64,000 bases of DNA. Origin: Candidatus Gastranaerophilales bacterium. GTDB taxonomy: Bacteria > Cyanobacteriota > Vampirovibrionia > Gastranaerophilales > Gastranaerophilaceae. The notes beneath the pieces are model-generated. The model did not search any database, was not told the origin of the DNA, and worked only from the letters and a program-made list of their open reading frames with translations. A program made the position numbers and the translations under genes. The stretch covers positions 62,001 to 126,000 of the forward strand of contig CALVEL010000005.1 in assembly GCA_944326565.1 (NCBI GenBank), in the 5' to 3' direction. This document shows positions 9,379 to 17,911 of the stretch, in pieces. The stretch's first letter is position 1. Every line of letters begins with the position of its first letter.

Positions 9379-10263
9379 ATGAAAGTTTTATTCTGTACAG
9401 ACGGATCAAAAATAAGTTTTAATTCTTTACACAATTTTGCTTACTGGCAAAAAAATGCCTTGATTGATACTATTTGCGTAATAGACTGGAGTTTTATACC
9501 TGAGGATTTAAGCATCGAAGCAGAAAATTTTTCAACTAACTGTGCAAATATAGCTGATGGAATTCTTGAATACACAAAATCAGCGACTGAAAAACTTGGA
9601 ATGCTTTTTGGAGAAAAACTCAAATACTGCGGGAATGCAATTGAAAGCATTTTAGAACAGGCAGAATTAGAAAAATATGACCTTATTTTAATGGGTTCTC
9701 ATGGCAAAAAAGGGCTTCAAAAATGGTTAGGGTCAGTATCAAGAGAAATTGCTTACAACAACAAATTATCTACATACATTTCAAAACGAGAAAATAAAGG
9801 GAAACGAGTGCTTTTTACTACAGATGGCAGCGAAAGTGCTAATTATGCAATTCAAGAAGGTATTGAAAATTTAAATCTTGAAAATAAAGAAATATATTTA
9901 TGCACCGTAAATGAGACACCAGATATGTTATTTTTAGACAGCGCTTTAGATACAAATTGGATTTTATCAATAGAAAACAAACTGCAAAAATATGCGCAAG
10001 AGACTCTTGATAACTTGAAAGAAAAATTCAAAAAAAAACATATTGACATAAAAAAAAGTATAATTTTAAGCGGTAACCCTGCGAAAAAAATAATTGATTT
10101 TTCAGAAAATGAAGAAATAGACCTTATTATAATGGGGAGTAAGTGCAAAAGTAAAATGCAGGATTTTCTTTTAGGCTCGATCAGTAAAAAAGTCCTTGAA
10201 TACTCAGCTTGCGACATACTAATTTATAAAAATGTTAAAGAAGATTTGCCATCTATTAAATAA
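9379..10263 (+). CDS. Tandem universal stress protein (UspA-type)
   Basis: 294 residues made of two UspA domains, about 1-135 and 136-294; each begins with a beta strand and a T-D-G-S motif (VLFCTDGSK and VLFTTDGSE). The first has a near-canonical ATP-binding end, MGSHGKKGLQKWLGS; in the second the matching stretch is MGSKCKSKMQDFLLGS, where the second glycine is replaced by Cys, so ATP binding may be weakened there. The start at 9379 is set by AAGGAG at 9367-9372 with a 6-base gap; the longer open frame back to 9247 is not used. Divergent from the sigma-factor gene. Role inferred: stress or energy sensing in the cytoplasm. Confidence 0.9.
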   Translation: MKVLFCTDGSKISFNSLHNFAYWQKNALIDTICVIDWSFIPEDLSIEAENFSTNCANIADGILEYTKSATEKLGMLFGEKLKYCGNAIESILEQAELEKYDLILMGSHGKKGLQKWLGSVSREIAYNNKLSTYISKRENKGKRVLFTTDGSESANYAIQEGIENLNLENKEIYLCTVNETPDMLFLDSALDTNWILSIENKLQKYAQETLDNLKEKFKKKHIDIKKSIILSGNPAKKIIDFSENEEIDLIIMGSKCKSKMQDFLLGSISKKVLEYSACDILIYKNVKEDLPSIK

Positions 10264-10292
10264 TTGACTGTAATACAAAAAAGTGCGATAAT
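10264..10292 (+). promoter_or_regulatory. Sigma-70-type promoter for a leaderless transcript
   Basis: TTGACT (10264-10269), a 17-base spacer ending in TGC (extended -10), and GATAAT (10287-10292). The start codon of the permease gene begins 7 bases after the hexamer, where transcription should start, and there is no SD sequence. Confidence 0.75.
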
Positions 10293-10298
10293 CGGCAT

Positions 10299-11171
10299 AT
10301 GTTTAAATATTATGGCAAATATACACCATATCTTTTTTTATTACCTGCTGCTGTTGTATTGGTAATATTTTTCTTTATACCATTTTTTCAAACTTTTATT
10401 TTAAGTTTTCAAGATTATTCAAATAGCATTTATCAGGCCCAATTTGCAGGTTTAGACAATTACATCAAACTTTTCAAAAGCCCCATATTTTATAAAGTGC
10501 TTGTAAATACATTTATTTATCTTGTTGTTGCTGTACCTATATTAGCTGTTATCCCTCTATTTTTAGCGATTTTGCTAAACCAAAAAATAAGAGGAATAAC
10601 TCTATATAAAATATTGATATATCTCCCAGTAATTGTCTCAATAGTAGTTGCTGCAATTGCTTTTAAATGGCTCTATGCAGATGAAGGTATACTTAATTAT
10701 ATTGTAACTGCAATCGGATTTGAAAGGATAGGCTGGCTTACTGATCCCCATTGGGCATTATACTCTGTAATAATCGTTACCATTTGGAAAGGTATAGGAT
10801 ATTACATGATGATTTATCTCGCAGCTTTAATGAGTGTACCCAAAGAACTTTATGAGGCATGCGATATTGACGGAGCAGGATTTTTAAGAAAACACCTTAC
10901 AGTCACTATACCTCATATTATGCCTACTATAGCTCTTGTTACAACAATTAGTGCAATTTCTGCTATGAAAGTCTTTGCAGAAATATATGTAATGACCAAA
11001 GGCGGTCCTCTTAACTCAAGTAAAACCATAGTATATTACATATACGAAAGAGCTTTTGAAAATTTAGACCTTGGTTTTGCCTCAGCTATGGCAGTAATTC
11101 TATTAATTATAGTGCTTGCACTTTCTTTAATCAATGTAATATTCTTTGAAAAAAACAGGTATCAAATATGA
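10299..11171 (+). CDS. Sugar ABC transporter permease (MalF/UgpA type)
   Basis: 290 residues, six membrane segments. The start (YTPYLFLLPAAVVLVIFFFIPFFQTF) is typical for the first permease of carbohydrate CUT1 systems. The EAA loop is EACDIDGAGFLRKHLTVTIP, which contacts the ATPase. Overlaps the second permease by 4 bases (ATGA). The substrate-binding protein and the ATPase are not in the neighbourhood; CUT1 permeases often share one ATPase (MsmX/UgpC type) encoded elsewhere, but a missing binding protein is less usual. Substrate unknown. The promoter just upstream places the start codon at or near +1. Confidence 0.92.
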   Translation: MFKYYGKYTPYLFLLPAAVVLVIFFFIPFFQTFILSFQDYSNSIYQAQFAGLDNYIKLFKSPIFYKVLVNTFIYLVVAVPILAVIPLFLAILLNQKIRGITLYKILIYLPVIVSIVVAAIAFKWLYADEGILNYIVTAIGFERIGWLTDPHWALYSVIIVTIWKGIGYYMMIYLAALMSVPKELYEACDIDGAGFLRKHLTVTIPHIMPTIALVTTISAISAMKVFAEIYVMTKGGPLNSSKTIVYYIYERAFENLDLGFASAMAVILLIIVLALSLINVIFFEKNRYQI

Positions 11172-12013
11172 TAAAAAAATTAACCGAAAAAATTACAATA
11201 CACAGCGTTTTAATTTTTGTCTCGCTTTTATCAATTTTCCCTTTTATATGGCTTATATCAACTTCATTAAAAGGGAATAGCGAGAACATTTTTGCTTACC
11301 CTCCGACAATAATTCCAACTGACTTCACTTGGGCTAATTACGCAGGAGTCTGGCAAAAAGTTGATTTTATAGGATACTTTATAAATTCTATGATTGTAGC
11401 TGGAGGAACAGTGATTTTAAATCTAATTTTATCAGCTATGGCAGGCTATCCGCTTGCAAGAATGGAATTTAAAGGTAAAAAAATAACCTTCTTTGCAATA
11501 CTTGCAACGATAATGATACCATTTCAGGCTATTATGCTTCCTGTATATCTTATAACTTTGAAACTTCATCTTGTAGACAGCGTAAATAATTTTATGGGAT
11601 TTATTGGATTAATAATGCCTTTTGCAGTAAGTGCATTCGGTATATTTCTTATGCGTCAGGCATTTTTAGGGATACCTAAAGAAATGGAAGAAGCAGCAAT
11701 AGTCGATGGATGTAACGTTTTTCAAATTTTTACAAAAGTATTAATTCCCATGGTTAAACCATCACTTGCAGTACTTGCTATTTTCACATTCATAGGCAGC
11801 TGGGGAGAGTTTTTATGGCCAAGCATTGTATTAACTAAAGAGACTATGTACACTTTACCTGTCGGGGTAAATAATTTACAAGGAATGTTCAGTTCAAACT
11901 GGAGATTTATCGCTGCAGGATCGATTTTAGCAACAATACCTATAATTATATTCTTCTTATGTATGCAAAAATATTTTATTTCAGGTGAAAATGAAGGTGC
12001 AATAAAAGGCTAA
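11168..12013 (+). CDS. Sugar ABC transporter permease (MalG/UgpE type)
   Basis: 281 residues, six membrane segments. The second permease of the CUT1 pair: opening HSVLIFVSLLSIFPFIWLIS, then STSLKG, and the EAA loop EEAAIVDGCNVFQIFTKVLIP. Translationally coupled to the gene before it through an ATGA overlap. Ends 15 bases before the convergent TPR gene with only a weak A/T hairpin between them, so read-through is possible. Confidence 0.93.
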   Translation: MIKKLTEKITIHSVLIFVSLLSIFPFIWLISTSLKGNSENIFAYPPTIIPTDFTWANYAGVWQKVDFIGYFINSMIVAGGTVILNLILSAMAGYPLARMEFKGKKITFFAILATIMIPFQAIMLPVYLITLKLHLVDSVNNFMGFIGLIMPFAVSAFGIFLMRQAFLGIPKEMEEAAIVDGCNVFQIFTKVLIPMVKPSLAVLAIFTFIGSWGEFLWPSIVLTKETMYTLPVGVNNLQGMFSSNWRFIAAGSILATIPIIIFFLCMQKYFISGENEGAIKG

Positions 12014-12027
12014 AAAATTCAATTTTT

Positions 12028-13125
12028 TTATTCACCATAAAGAATATCTTCATCATCTTCTTCATCTTTTACAAATAAATTGTAAGATCCGCATGTACTA
12101 TAGTTTTGTATAATCGCCTCATCAAAATCATCAGACATTACTAGATGCCCTCTTACATACTTTACATTTCCAGCAGCAATATCTAAAGGCGTTCTGTCAT
12201 CTGTAGTATTTTCAACAAGATAGTTTATCCTGCCTTTTGTTTCCATATAAGTTCTTGAAACATCATTCAAAACTTGAAATACATATCTCTGTCTGTTCGT
12301 CATACCTTCTGCTTCTATTAATAAAGTAGTAGCTTTTTGCATTTCAACGACAGATTCTTTATAATATTTCAAATGACGAAGCAACAATGCTAAATTATAA
12401 TGAGCTTCATAATTAAAAGGCTCAAGTTCTATAGCTTTACAATAAGCAATGCCAGCATTTCTGTAATCGCCGTATAGATGGTAAGCTAAACCTAAATTAT
12501 AATGAGCATCATAGCTGTCTTTTAAAATCTTTATAGCTTCTTTATAAGACGAAATAGCATACTTCAGATATTTAGACTCATAATCTTTTTTACCTTCTTG
12601 ATAAATATATTTTTGTCTATATGCAACCCCTTTATTATAATATGCAAGTCCTATATTTGTCTTATAACTTTTCATGTTATTAAAAACATAAGGAATCCAA
12701 ATTAAAAATTTCTTCCTAATACCCAAAATAGTGTTATACTGGTCAATAGCACCATCAAAATCTCCAAGTCTTTCTGCTGAAATAATCCCATAATTCATTC
12801 TTGCAATTATGTAATTAGGATTAGCTTGAATTGCATTTTCATAAGCATCTACAGCAGAGTAGTAATCTTCATACAAAACATAAATATTACCTAAATTAAA
12901 CCATGCACTATAATGTCCTGGATATAACGCTAAGCCTCTTAGATAGTAATCAATAGCTTTTTGCAGCTTTAATTTTCTTAAAGCTCTATCACCTCTCCAT
13001 ACAAGATACATTCCCCGACACTTATTTATCTGTGTTGCGTACCAATCAGTATAGAAATAAGCCGTCAGTACAATTGCTATTATTATAAAAAATGAAAAAA
13101 TCTTTGAAAATTTACGCCTGTTCAA
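12028..13125 (-). CDS. Membrane-anchored TPR protein
   Basis: 365 residues. One N-terminal membrane segment (about 8-28) is followed by TPR repeats. Clear ones are at LKLQKAIDYYLRGLALYPGH, YYSAVDAYENAIQANPNY, a weaker one around FDGAIDQYNTILGI, and later YKEAIKILKDSYDAHYNLG, YRNAGIAYCKAIELEPFN and a further one. The C-terminal ~70 residues are not TPR and end in a strongly acidic tail (DEEDDEDILYGE). The start is TTG, supported by AGAGGT upstream. Likely an inner-membrane scaffold for protein contacts; the partner is unknown. Confidence 0.85.
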   Translation of the reverse strand: MNRRKFSKIFSFFIIIAIVLTAYFYTDWYATQINKCRGMYLVWRGDRALRKLKLQKAIDYYLRGLALYPGHYSAWFNLGNIYVLYEDYYSAVDAYENAIQANPNYIIARMNYGIISAERLGDFDGAIDQYNTILGIRKKFLIWIPYVFNNMKSYKTNIGLAYYNKGVAYRQKYIYQEGKKDYESKYLKYAISSYKEAIKILKDSYDAHYNLGLAYHLYGDYRNAGIAYCKAIELEPFNYEAHYNLALLLRHLKYYKESVVEMQKATTLLIEAEGMTNRQRYVFQVLNDVSRTYMETKGRINYLVENTTDDRTPLDIAAGNVKYVRGHLVMSDDFDEAIIQNYSTCGSYNLFVKDEEDDEDILYGE

Positions 13126-13293
13126 AATATACCTCTATTGCTCATTTTAATATTTTTATCAGTATTTAGCAAGTATATTAAGTATTTTTTAATTGTAACA
13201 AAATATTAAAATAATATATACTCAAAAGCAATTAGATAAAAAAGAAAAACTTTATATAAGTAAGGTAGGTTAAAATAAATTGGAGGTTAGGTT

Positions 13294-14121
13294 ATGACAG
13301 GTCCATTGTTCGCAATGCCTATAGCATCATCATTCGGATATCCGAATATGTATGATTCTTATAGCAATCAGGTATTTTTGAATGACTTAACCGGAATGAA
13401 CTGGTATACACCGCCATTCAACTATAATATGTATAATCCTATGGATATGCAAAGCAGTATATTCAATTGCATGCCTTATTGTATGCCTAATATGAATTAC
13501 AATTCTGATGCATATTATCAAAATATGGACAAATATTATGAAAATATGATGAATAATCAAGTCAGATATCAGCAAAGAACAAGAGAAGCTGATATTACAC
13601 TGAATGCAGCATATAAAAATATGAGACAAAAAGGTCTTGTATTAAATGAAAAAATTCAGCTAAATGAACAAGAGCAAATTATGCCAGCTTTTAAAGATTA
13701 TGTAGAAAGCGTAAGAAGCTACTATGGTAAAGATGCAGATGACGAAGATCTTAAAAATACAGCTTTAGAACTTTATCAACAACAATTCGGAAATACAATC
13801 CAAAAAGATATCAGAACAAACGGCAGCGACTCATTCTTACACGGTCTTAAACAAGTTGGTCTTTTAGGTTTTGGTGATAAGACTTCAGCAGAAGATAATA
13901 TTGCAAAAATCACAGGACAGCCAAAAGGTAAAACTGAAAAATACAAAGAATGGGGTGGAAATGCCTTAGCTGGAGTTGGTTTGACTGGCGGTGCCTTAGC
14001 TCTATCTGGTAAACTTCGCGAATTTTGTGAAATTTTAGGCAAACGTAAATACGGTAAAGCAGCTTTAATCGGTGCAGGTATAGGCTGGTTAGGCGGCAGA
14101 ATTATAGATTTGTTCTCTTAA
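13294..14121 (+). CDS. Hypothetical protein, Tyr/Met/Asn-rich start and glycine-rich hydrophobic end
   Basis: 275 residues, no recognised domain. The first ~95 residues are rich in Tyr, Met, Asn, Pro and Phe and look disordered. The middle (about 95-200) is helical and charged. The C-terminus has two glycine/alanine hydrophobic stretches (ALAGVGLTGGALALSG and AALIGAGIGWLGGRIIDLF), either membrane-inserting or packed helices. No signal peptide. A good SD (GGAGGTTAGGTT) precedes the ATG. It stands alone between an AT-rich upstream region and a strong terminator, so it is probably well expressed as a single gene. Confidence 0.75.
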   Translation: MTGPLFAMPIASSFGYPNMYDSYSNQVFLNDLTGMNWYTPPFNYNMYNPMDMQSSIFNCMPYCMPNMNYNSDAYYQNMDKYYENMMNNQVRYQQRTREADITLNAAYKNMRQKGLVLNEKIQLNEQEQIMPAFKDYVESVRSYYGKDADDEDLKNTALELYQQQFGNTIQKDIRTNGSDSFLHGLKQVGLLGFGDKTSAEDNIAKITGQPKGKTEKYKEWGGNALAGVGLTGGALALSGKLREFCEILGKRKYGKAALIGAGIGWLGGRIIDLFS

Positions 14122-14161
14122 TTTTCCCAAATAGTGTAAATATTAATGTGTGTGTATTTTT

Positions 14162-14187
14162 AAGGACTGTTCCCCACAGTCCTTTTT
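14162..14187 (+). terminator. Rho-independent terminator
   Basis: Stem AAGGACTGT / ACAGTCCTT with loop TCCCC, then a T-run; 40 bases after the stop at 14121. Confidence 0.93.
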
Positions 14188-14205
14188 ATTTTATAAGATA
14201 AAGAA

Positions 14206-14245
14206 TTCCCGCCCTCTTTTTATTTAAAGGAGTGAGGAGCGGGAA
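14206..14245. repeat. Inverted repeat / hairpin between terminator and TPR gene
   Basis: TTCCCGC at 14206-14212 pairs with GCGGGAA at 14239-14245; inner CCTC pairs with GAGG with one bulged A. A GC-rich hairpin in AT-rich DNA, after a terminator and about 90 bases before the next promoter. It could be a second terminator or part of a small RNA; no T-run follows on the plus strand. Confidence 0.5.
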
Positions 14246-14331
14246 CTAAATCAGTAAAAGAGACATCACCAACATTATTATTTACTTTTTTTATAAGTCA
14301 AATTTTTGTGGATATTTTTTTTAATTTAGAA

Positions 14332-14337
14332 TATAAT
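14332..14337 (+). promoter_or_regulatory. -10 box TATAAT, leaderless start
   Basis: TATAAT ends 6 bases before the ATG at 14344; no SD lies between. No good -35 is seen at standard spacing. Confidence 0.55.
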
Positions 14338-14343
14338 CAGATT

Positions 14344-14931
14344 ATGAAAAGATTTTTTATACTATTAATATTGGGGATATTTACTACATTACCTGTATAT
14401 TCATCAGAAAATGAAAATACCGCTTCAGAGCAGGCAAAATTATTATATGCTGATAATAATATTGAAGATAGTTTTAATACTCTACTATCAATCCCAGAAG
14501 AAGAAAGAACCGCAGAAAATTGGCTTTTACTAGGAAATCTTCTACAAGATAAAGAAAGATATGATGATGCAGTATTCATGTATACAAAATCAATTTTGAA
14601 AGATGAGAAATTCTATAAAGCCCACTATAATCTCGGGAACTGTTATTTGAATTCTGATAAGCCAAATCTTGCTATAGAAGAATATAAAAAAGTATTAAAA
14701 TTAAAAAATGACTACGCATACGCCTATTATAATTTGGGATGTGCTTATATAAAACTTGGGGAATACAGAAAAGCTAAAAATGCTTTTTTGGATGCAATAT
14801 ACTTTAAAAATACAGAACCTGATTTTTATTATAACATTGCATATACATACAAAAAACTGAATAAAGAAAAGGATGCAAAAGCATACTTGGAAATATACAA
14901 CAAAGTTATGGAAAACAAAATTGAAGAATAA
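14344..14931 (+). CDS. Exported TPR protein
   Basis: 195 residues. Signal peptide MKRFFILLILGIFTTLPVYSS, then about four TPR units (AENWLLLGNLLQDKERYDDAVF, FYKAHYNLGNCYLNSDKPNLAIE, YAYAYYNLGCAYIKLGEYRKAK, PDFYYNIAYTYKKLNKEKDA). Probably periplasmic or a lipid-free envelope protein. The longer frame from 14308 would bury the signal peptide, so 14344 is chosen. 9 bases separate it from the HAD gene, so the two are co-transcribed. Confidence 0.88.
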   Translation: MKRFFILLILGIFTTLPVYSSENENTASEQAKLLYADNNIEDSFNTLLSIPEEERTAENWLLLGNLLQDKERYDDAVFMYTKSILKDEKFYKAHYNLGNCYLNSDKPNLAIEEYKKVLKLKNDYAYAYYNLGCAYIKLGEYRKAKNAFLDAIYFKNTEPDFYYNIAYTYKKLNKEKDAKAYLEIYNKVMENKIEE

Positions 14932-14940
14932 AGGGACATT

Positions 14941-15630
14941 ATGAAATATAAAGGCATAATATTTGATTTTAACGGAACACTTTTATTTGATTCCGAAAAA
15001 CACCTCGAAGCTTGGCGTGAATTTTCAAAAAGACTTCGAGAAACCCCTTTTACGAATGAAGAGATGCGAGATTTTATGTTTGGTCGCACAAATGAAGATA
15101 TAATAGCTTATGCAATTGGAAAAAAGCCCGATCCTGAACTTGTTGAAAGACTTGGACAAGAAAAAGAAGCTGTCTATAGAGATATGTGCAGAAAAGATAG
15201 AGAAAATTTTAAACTGGCACCTTGCGCTGAAGAACTATTAGATTTCCTATGCGAAAACGATATTCCGCATACAATTGCCACAATGTCAGGAATCGAAAAT
15301 GTTGAATTTTATATAGAAGAATTCAAACTTGAACGCTGGTTTGATATCGAAAAAATTGTATATGCTAATGGTAAAATTCCGGGCAAGCCGGCTCCTGATA
15401 TTTATCAAATTGCAGCAAAAAATTTAAATTTAGAACCTAAAGATTGTATTGTTGTAGAAGATGCAGTATCAGGGATTAAAGCTGCTGAAAATGCAGGTAT
15501 CGGTAAAATTATTGCCATTGCATCAATGGAACCTATTGAATTATATAAAAAAATGTCTTGTGTAGGGGAGATTATTACCAACTTCAGTCAATTGGACAGA
15601 AATCAATTTTTAATCAAAGAATCTGTTTAA
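14941..15630 (+). CDS. HAD-superfamily hydrolase, beta-phosphoglucomutase-like
   Basis: 229 residues. Motif I is FDFNGTLLFDS: the nucleophile Asp is present but the usual second Asp (DxD) is Asn. Then a cap domain of about 65 residues, motif II around TIATMSG, motif III lysine near GKIPGKPAPD, and motif IV as VVEDAVSGIKAA. The cap type and layout match the subfamily of beta-phosphoglucomutase and sugar-phosphate phosphatases. In that group the second Asp is the acid/base, so Asn there should lower or alter phosphatase activity; I believe DFNGT is known in a subgroup of gut HADs. SD AAGGGA before the ATG. Substrate unknown. Confidence 0.88.
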   Translation: MKYKGIIFDFNGTLLFDSEKHLEAWREFSKRLRETPFTNEEMRDFMFGRTNEDIIAYAIGKKPDPELVERLGQEKEAVYRDMCRKDRENFKLAPCAEELLDFLCENDIPHTIATMSGIENVEFYIEEFKLERWFDIEKIVYANGKIPGKPAPDIYQIAAKNLNLEPKDCIVVEDAVSGIKAAENAGIGKIIAIASMEPIELYKKMSCVGEIITNFSQLDRNQFLIKESV

Positions 15631-15722
15631 TTATTAAATAATATTTACATTTATGATAGATAATACAAAATATGTTTTAATAAAAATGGAATTAATATAT
15701 TTTTGAATAGTTGGAGGGATAG

Positions 15723-16049
15723 ATGATTTTAACAAATATTGAAAGTGTTCCTGGCATGAAAATTACAGGTCATTTTGGCATGGTATCAGGAAGTACAGTA
15801 AGAGCAAAAAACTTTGTAAAAGATTTTGGAGCCGGTCTTAAAAATATGGTAGGTGGAGAATTAAAAAGCTATACTGAACTTTTAGAAGAAGCTCGAAAAG
15901 AAGCAATTAATAGAATGATCCAACAGGCAGAAAAAGTCGGAGGAAATGCAATTATAAATGTAAGATTTGCTACATCAGCAATTACATCAGGAGCTGCAGA
16001 AGTATATGCATATGGAACTGCGGTAAAAGTACAGCCAATTGAGGGATAG
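15723..16049 (+). CDS. YbjQ/UPF0145 family protein
   Basis: 108 residues, full length for the YbjQ (UPF0145, 'heavy-metal-binding domain') family. It has the typical TNIESVPG start, GLKNMVGGELKSY, and GGNAIINVRF before VYAYGTAV. Forms a ring-shaped oligomer in known structures; function not established. First of a three-gene operon with a membrane-anchored paralogue (3-base gap) and an M48 protease. SD GGAGGG just upstream. Confidence 0.93.
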   Translation: MILTNIESVPGMKITGHFGMVSGSTVRAKNFVKDFGAGLKNMVGGELKSYTELLEEARKEAINRMIQQAEKVGGNAIINVRFATSAITSGAAEVYAYGTAVKVQPIEG

Positions 16050-16052
16050 ACT

Positions 16053-16508
16053 ATGGGTGACTTGTTATTAATATTACTAATTCTTATTATAACATATTTT
16101 ACAGGTAGCATACTTGAAAAAAATCACTTCAAAAAAATTAAAGCTCGTGAAATAGCTCTTGTTAAAAAGCCTGTTGTATCTTTTGGCAAAAAACTTACAA
16201 CAAATAAAAAAATTAAAAAAGTAGAATTTGTGACAGGAGAAGTCGTCATAAGCGGAGACTATTTTAAAAATTTTGTTTCTGCATTCCGGAACTTTTTTGG
16301 CGGACGCATGGTGTCATTTGAATCATTAATGGATAGAGCAAGACGCGAAGCACTTTTAAGAATGCGAGAAAAAGCTAAAACAGCTGATATTATTGTTAAT
16401 GCACGTCTTGAGTCTACAATGTTAAATATTTGTGAAGATAACTCAAATAATCTTATTCCGCAAGTCGCAGTTATCGCTTATGGAACCGCAGTCACTTATG
16501 AACGATGA
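16053..16508 (+). CDS. Membrane-anchored YbjQ-like protein
   Basis: 151 residues: one N-terminal membrane segment (about 3-20), a basic linker, then a YbjQ-type domain (GDYFKNFVSAFRNFFGGRMVSFESLMDRARREALLRM, ADIIVNARLES, and VIAYGTAV). It pairs with the soluble YbjQ gene just before it. The last 11 bases overlap the start of the M48 gene. Likely it tethers a mixed YbjQ ring to the membrane near the protease; this is inference from gene order. Confidence 0.87.
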   Translation: MGDLLLILLILIITYFTGSILEKNHFKKIKAREIALVKKPVVSFGKKLTTNKKIKKVEFVTGEVVISGDYFKNFVSAFRNFFGGRMVSFESLMDRARREALLRMREKAKTADIIVNARLESTMLNICEDNSNNLIPQVAVIAYGTAVTYER

Positions 16509-17307
16509 AAATAATTATAATTACGAAACTCAAATTAACTTAATAGAAGATAATGTTAATATATCAAAAACATCTGATATAAAAGAATTCTTCATACTAA
16601 CTACTGCAATAATTGTAATGGTATGCGGGATCTTTTTTGTTTCTGATATCGTAATGCAGATTTTCATTAATAATATGTCCTATCAAACACAAAGGAAAAT
16701 AGAAAATTTTTTAAATGCGGATTCAAAACTTACCAGTCAATCCACAAAAGCTAACCAAAAAGAAATATTAGAATTGAAAAAAATTCAAAAAAAATTGGAA
16801 GCAAATGATTTAGAATTAAAACAGTTTAAAAAATTAGAAATAGGCATTTCAGACAATGATGCAATCAATGCTTATATATATCCTAATGGTGAAATATATT
16901 TTACAACAGGGATATTAAAAGAACTAAAAAGTGAAGACCAAAAAGCTTTTGTATTAGCACACGAAATTGCGCATTACAAAAACAGAGATCACCTAAAATC
17001 AATAGGCAGAAGTATTCTTGCTCTGGCTACAATAAACTTAATAGGGCTTGGTGGCGGAGAATTTACAACAAAAATTATGTATTCAATATATAACATAAAT
17101 GATTTGAAATATTCCCAAAAACAAGAAATAGAAGCGGACAAATATGCAGGCAAACTCATAAAAAAAATATACGGCACAAATAAAGGTGCAACCGAATTTT
17201 TTAAATTAATTGACCAAAAGCAGCACTTCCCTGAATTTATACATTATTTCAGCACACATCCGTCACCATCCACTAGGATAAAGCTAATAGAAGAAACCCG
17301 CTTGTAA
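16498..17307 (+). CDS. M48-family membrane zinc metalloprotease
   Basis: 269 residues from the ATG at 16498. A membrane segment lies at about 32-58, then a charged helical stalk, then the protease domain with HEIAH (about 155-159) and the downstream glutamate ligand in EADKYAG; the end HPSPSTRIKLIEE is typical of M48 peptidases. The longer open frame from 16432 would run 77 bases into the YbjQ gene and is rejected. Likely acts in membrane protein quality control. Co-occurrence of YbjQ proteins with M48 proteases is, to my knowledge, common in bacteria. Confidence 0.93.
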   Translation: MNDENNYNYETQINLIEDNVNISKTSDIKEFFILTTAIIVMVCGIFFVSDIVMQIFINNMSYQTQRKIENFLNADSKLTSQSTKANQKEILELKKIQKKLEANDLELKQFKKLEIGISDNDAINAYIYPNGEIYFTTGILKELKSEDQKAFVLAHEIAHYKNRDHLKSIGRSILALATINLIGLGGGEFTTKIMYSIYNINDLKYSQKQEIEADKYAGKLIKKIYGTNKGATEFFKLIDQKQHFPEFIHYFSTHPSPSTRIKLIEETRL

Positions 17308-17329
17308 CTGACAAAAGTTATAATATAAT
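17302..17329 (+). promoter_or_regulatory. Promoter for the DnaQ-like gene, leaderless
   Basis: TTGTAA (17302-17307), 16-base spacer, TATAAT (17324-17329), then 7 bases to the ATG at 17337; no SD. An alternative overlapping TATAAT sits at 17319-17324. Confidence 0.6.
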
Positions 17330-17336
17330 AAATATC

Positions 17337-17879
17337 ATGAGCAAAACTATAGAAAACATAGCTATAATTGAATTTCCATCAGATTACACCGTAATAGATA
17401 TAGAAACAACCGGGCTTTCTTATAATAAAAATGAAATAATAGAAATTTCTGCCCTTAAAGTCAGAGCCGATAACATTATTGGAAAATTTTCCAAACTGAT
17501 CAAACCTCAAGAAAAAATATGCAGTTTTATAACTCATCTAACCGGAATAACAAATGATATGGTGAAAAATGCAGAAAACATAGAAAATGTTTTACCTGAA
17601 TTCATGAAATTTTTGTCAGGAGATATAATTTTAGGACACAATGTAAAATTTGATATAAATTTTCTACAACATAACTTGGAAAATAATAAATTAGACAGAT
17701 TAAAAAATAAAAAAATAGATACAATGTTTCTAGCTAGAAAATATTGCAGATTACCAAGCCACAGTCTCAAAAATTTAGCAAAACATTATGAAATAGATTT
17801 AAAAGGACACCATAGAGCGCTAGTTGACTGCGAAATAACAAACAAAATCTACCAAAACATAAAAAAACAGCTGATGTAA
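17337..17879 (+). CDS. DnaQ-like 3'-5' exonuclease (DEDDh)
   Basis: 180 residues, one exonuclease domain. ExoI motif DIETTG (D21, E23), ExoII around GHNVKFDINF, and ExoIII as HHRALVDC, giving D-E-D-D with His. It could be a stand-alone proofreading subunit of DNA polymerase III or a repair or RNA-trimming exonuclease; PolC-type and epsilon-type sequences look alike at this level. No polymerase gene is adjacent. Confidence 0.92.
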   Translation: MSKTIENIAIIEFPSDYTVIDIETTGLSYNKNEIIEISALKVRADNIIGKFSKLIKPQEKICSFITHLTGITNDMVKNAENIENVLPEFMKFLSGDIILGHNVKFDINFLQHNLENNKLDRLKNKKIDTMFLARKYCRLPSHSLKNLAKHYEIDLKGHHRALVDCEITNKIYQNIKKQLM

Positions 17880-17898
17880 AAAAGATCTATTTTTGTTC

Positions 17899-17904
17899 TA
17901 TAAT
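17899..17904 (+). promoter_or_regulatory. -10 box TATAAT before the broken PLD gene
   Basis: TATAAT ends 7 bases before the ATG at 17912, with no SD; leaderless arrangement. Confidence 0.5.
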
Positions 17905-17911
17905 AACCGTA

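Noticed and set aside
13387-13629. Minus-strand open frame opposite the Tyr/Met-rich protein
   Set aside because: His/Ile-rich translation is the expected shadow of the biased sense strand.
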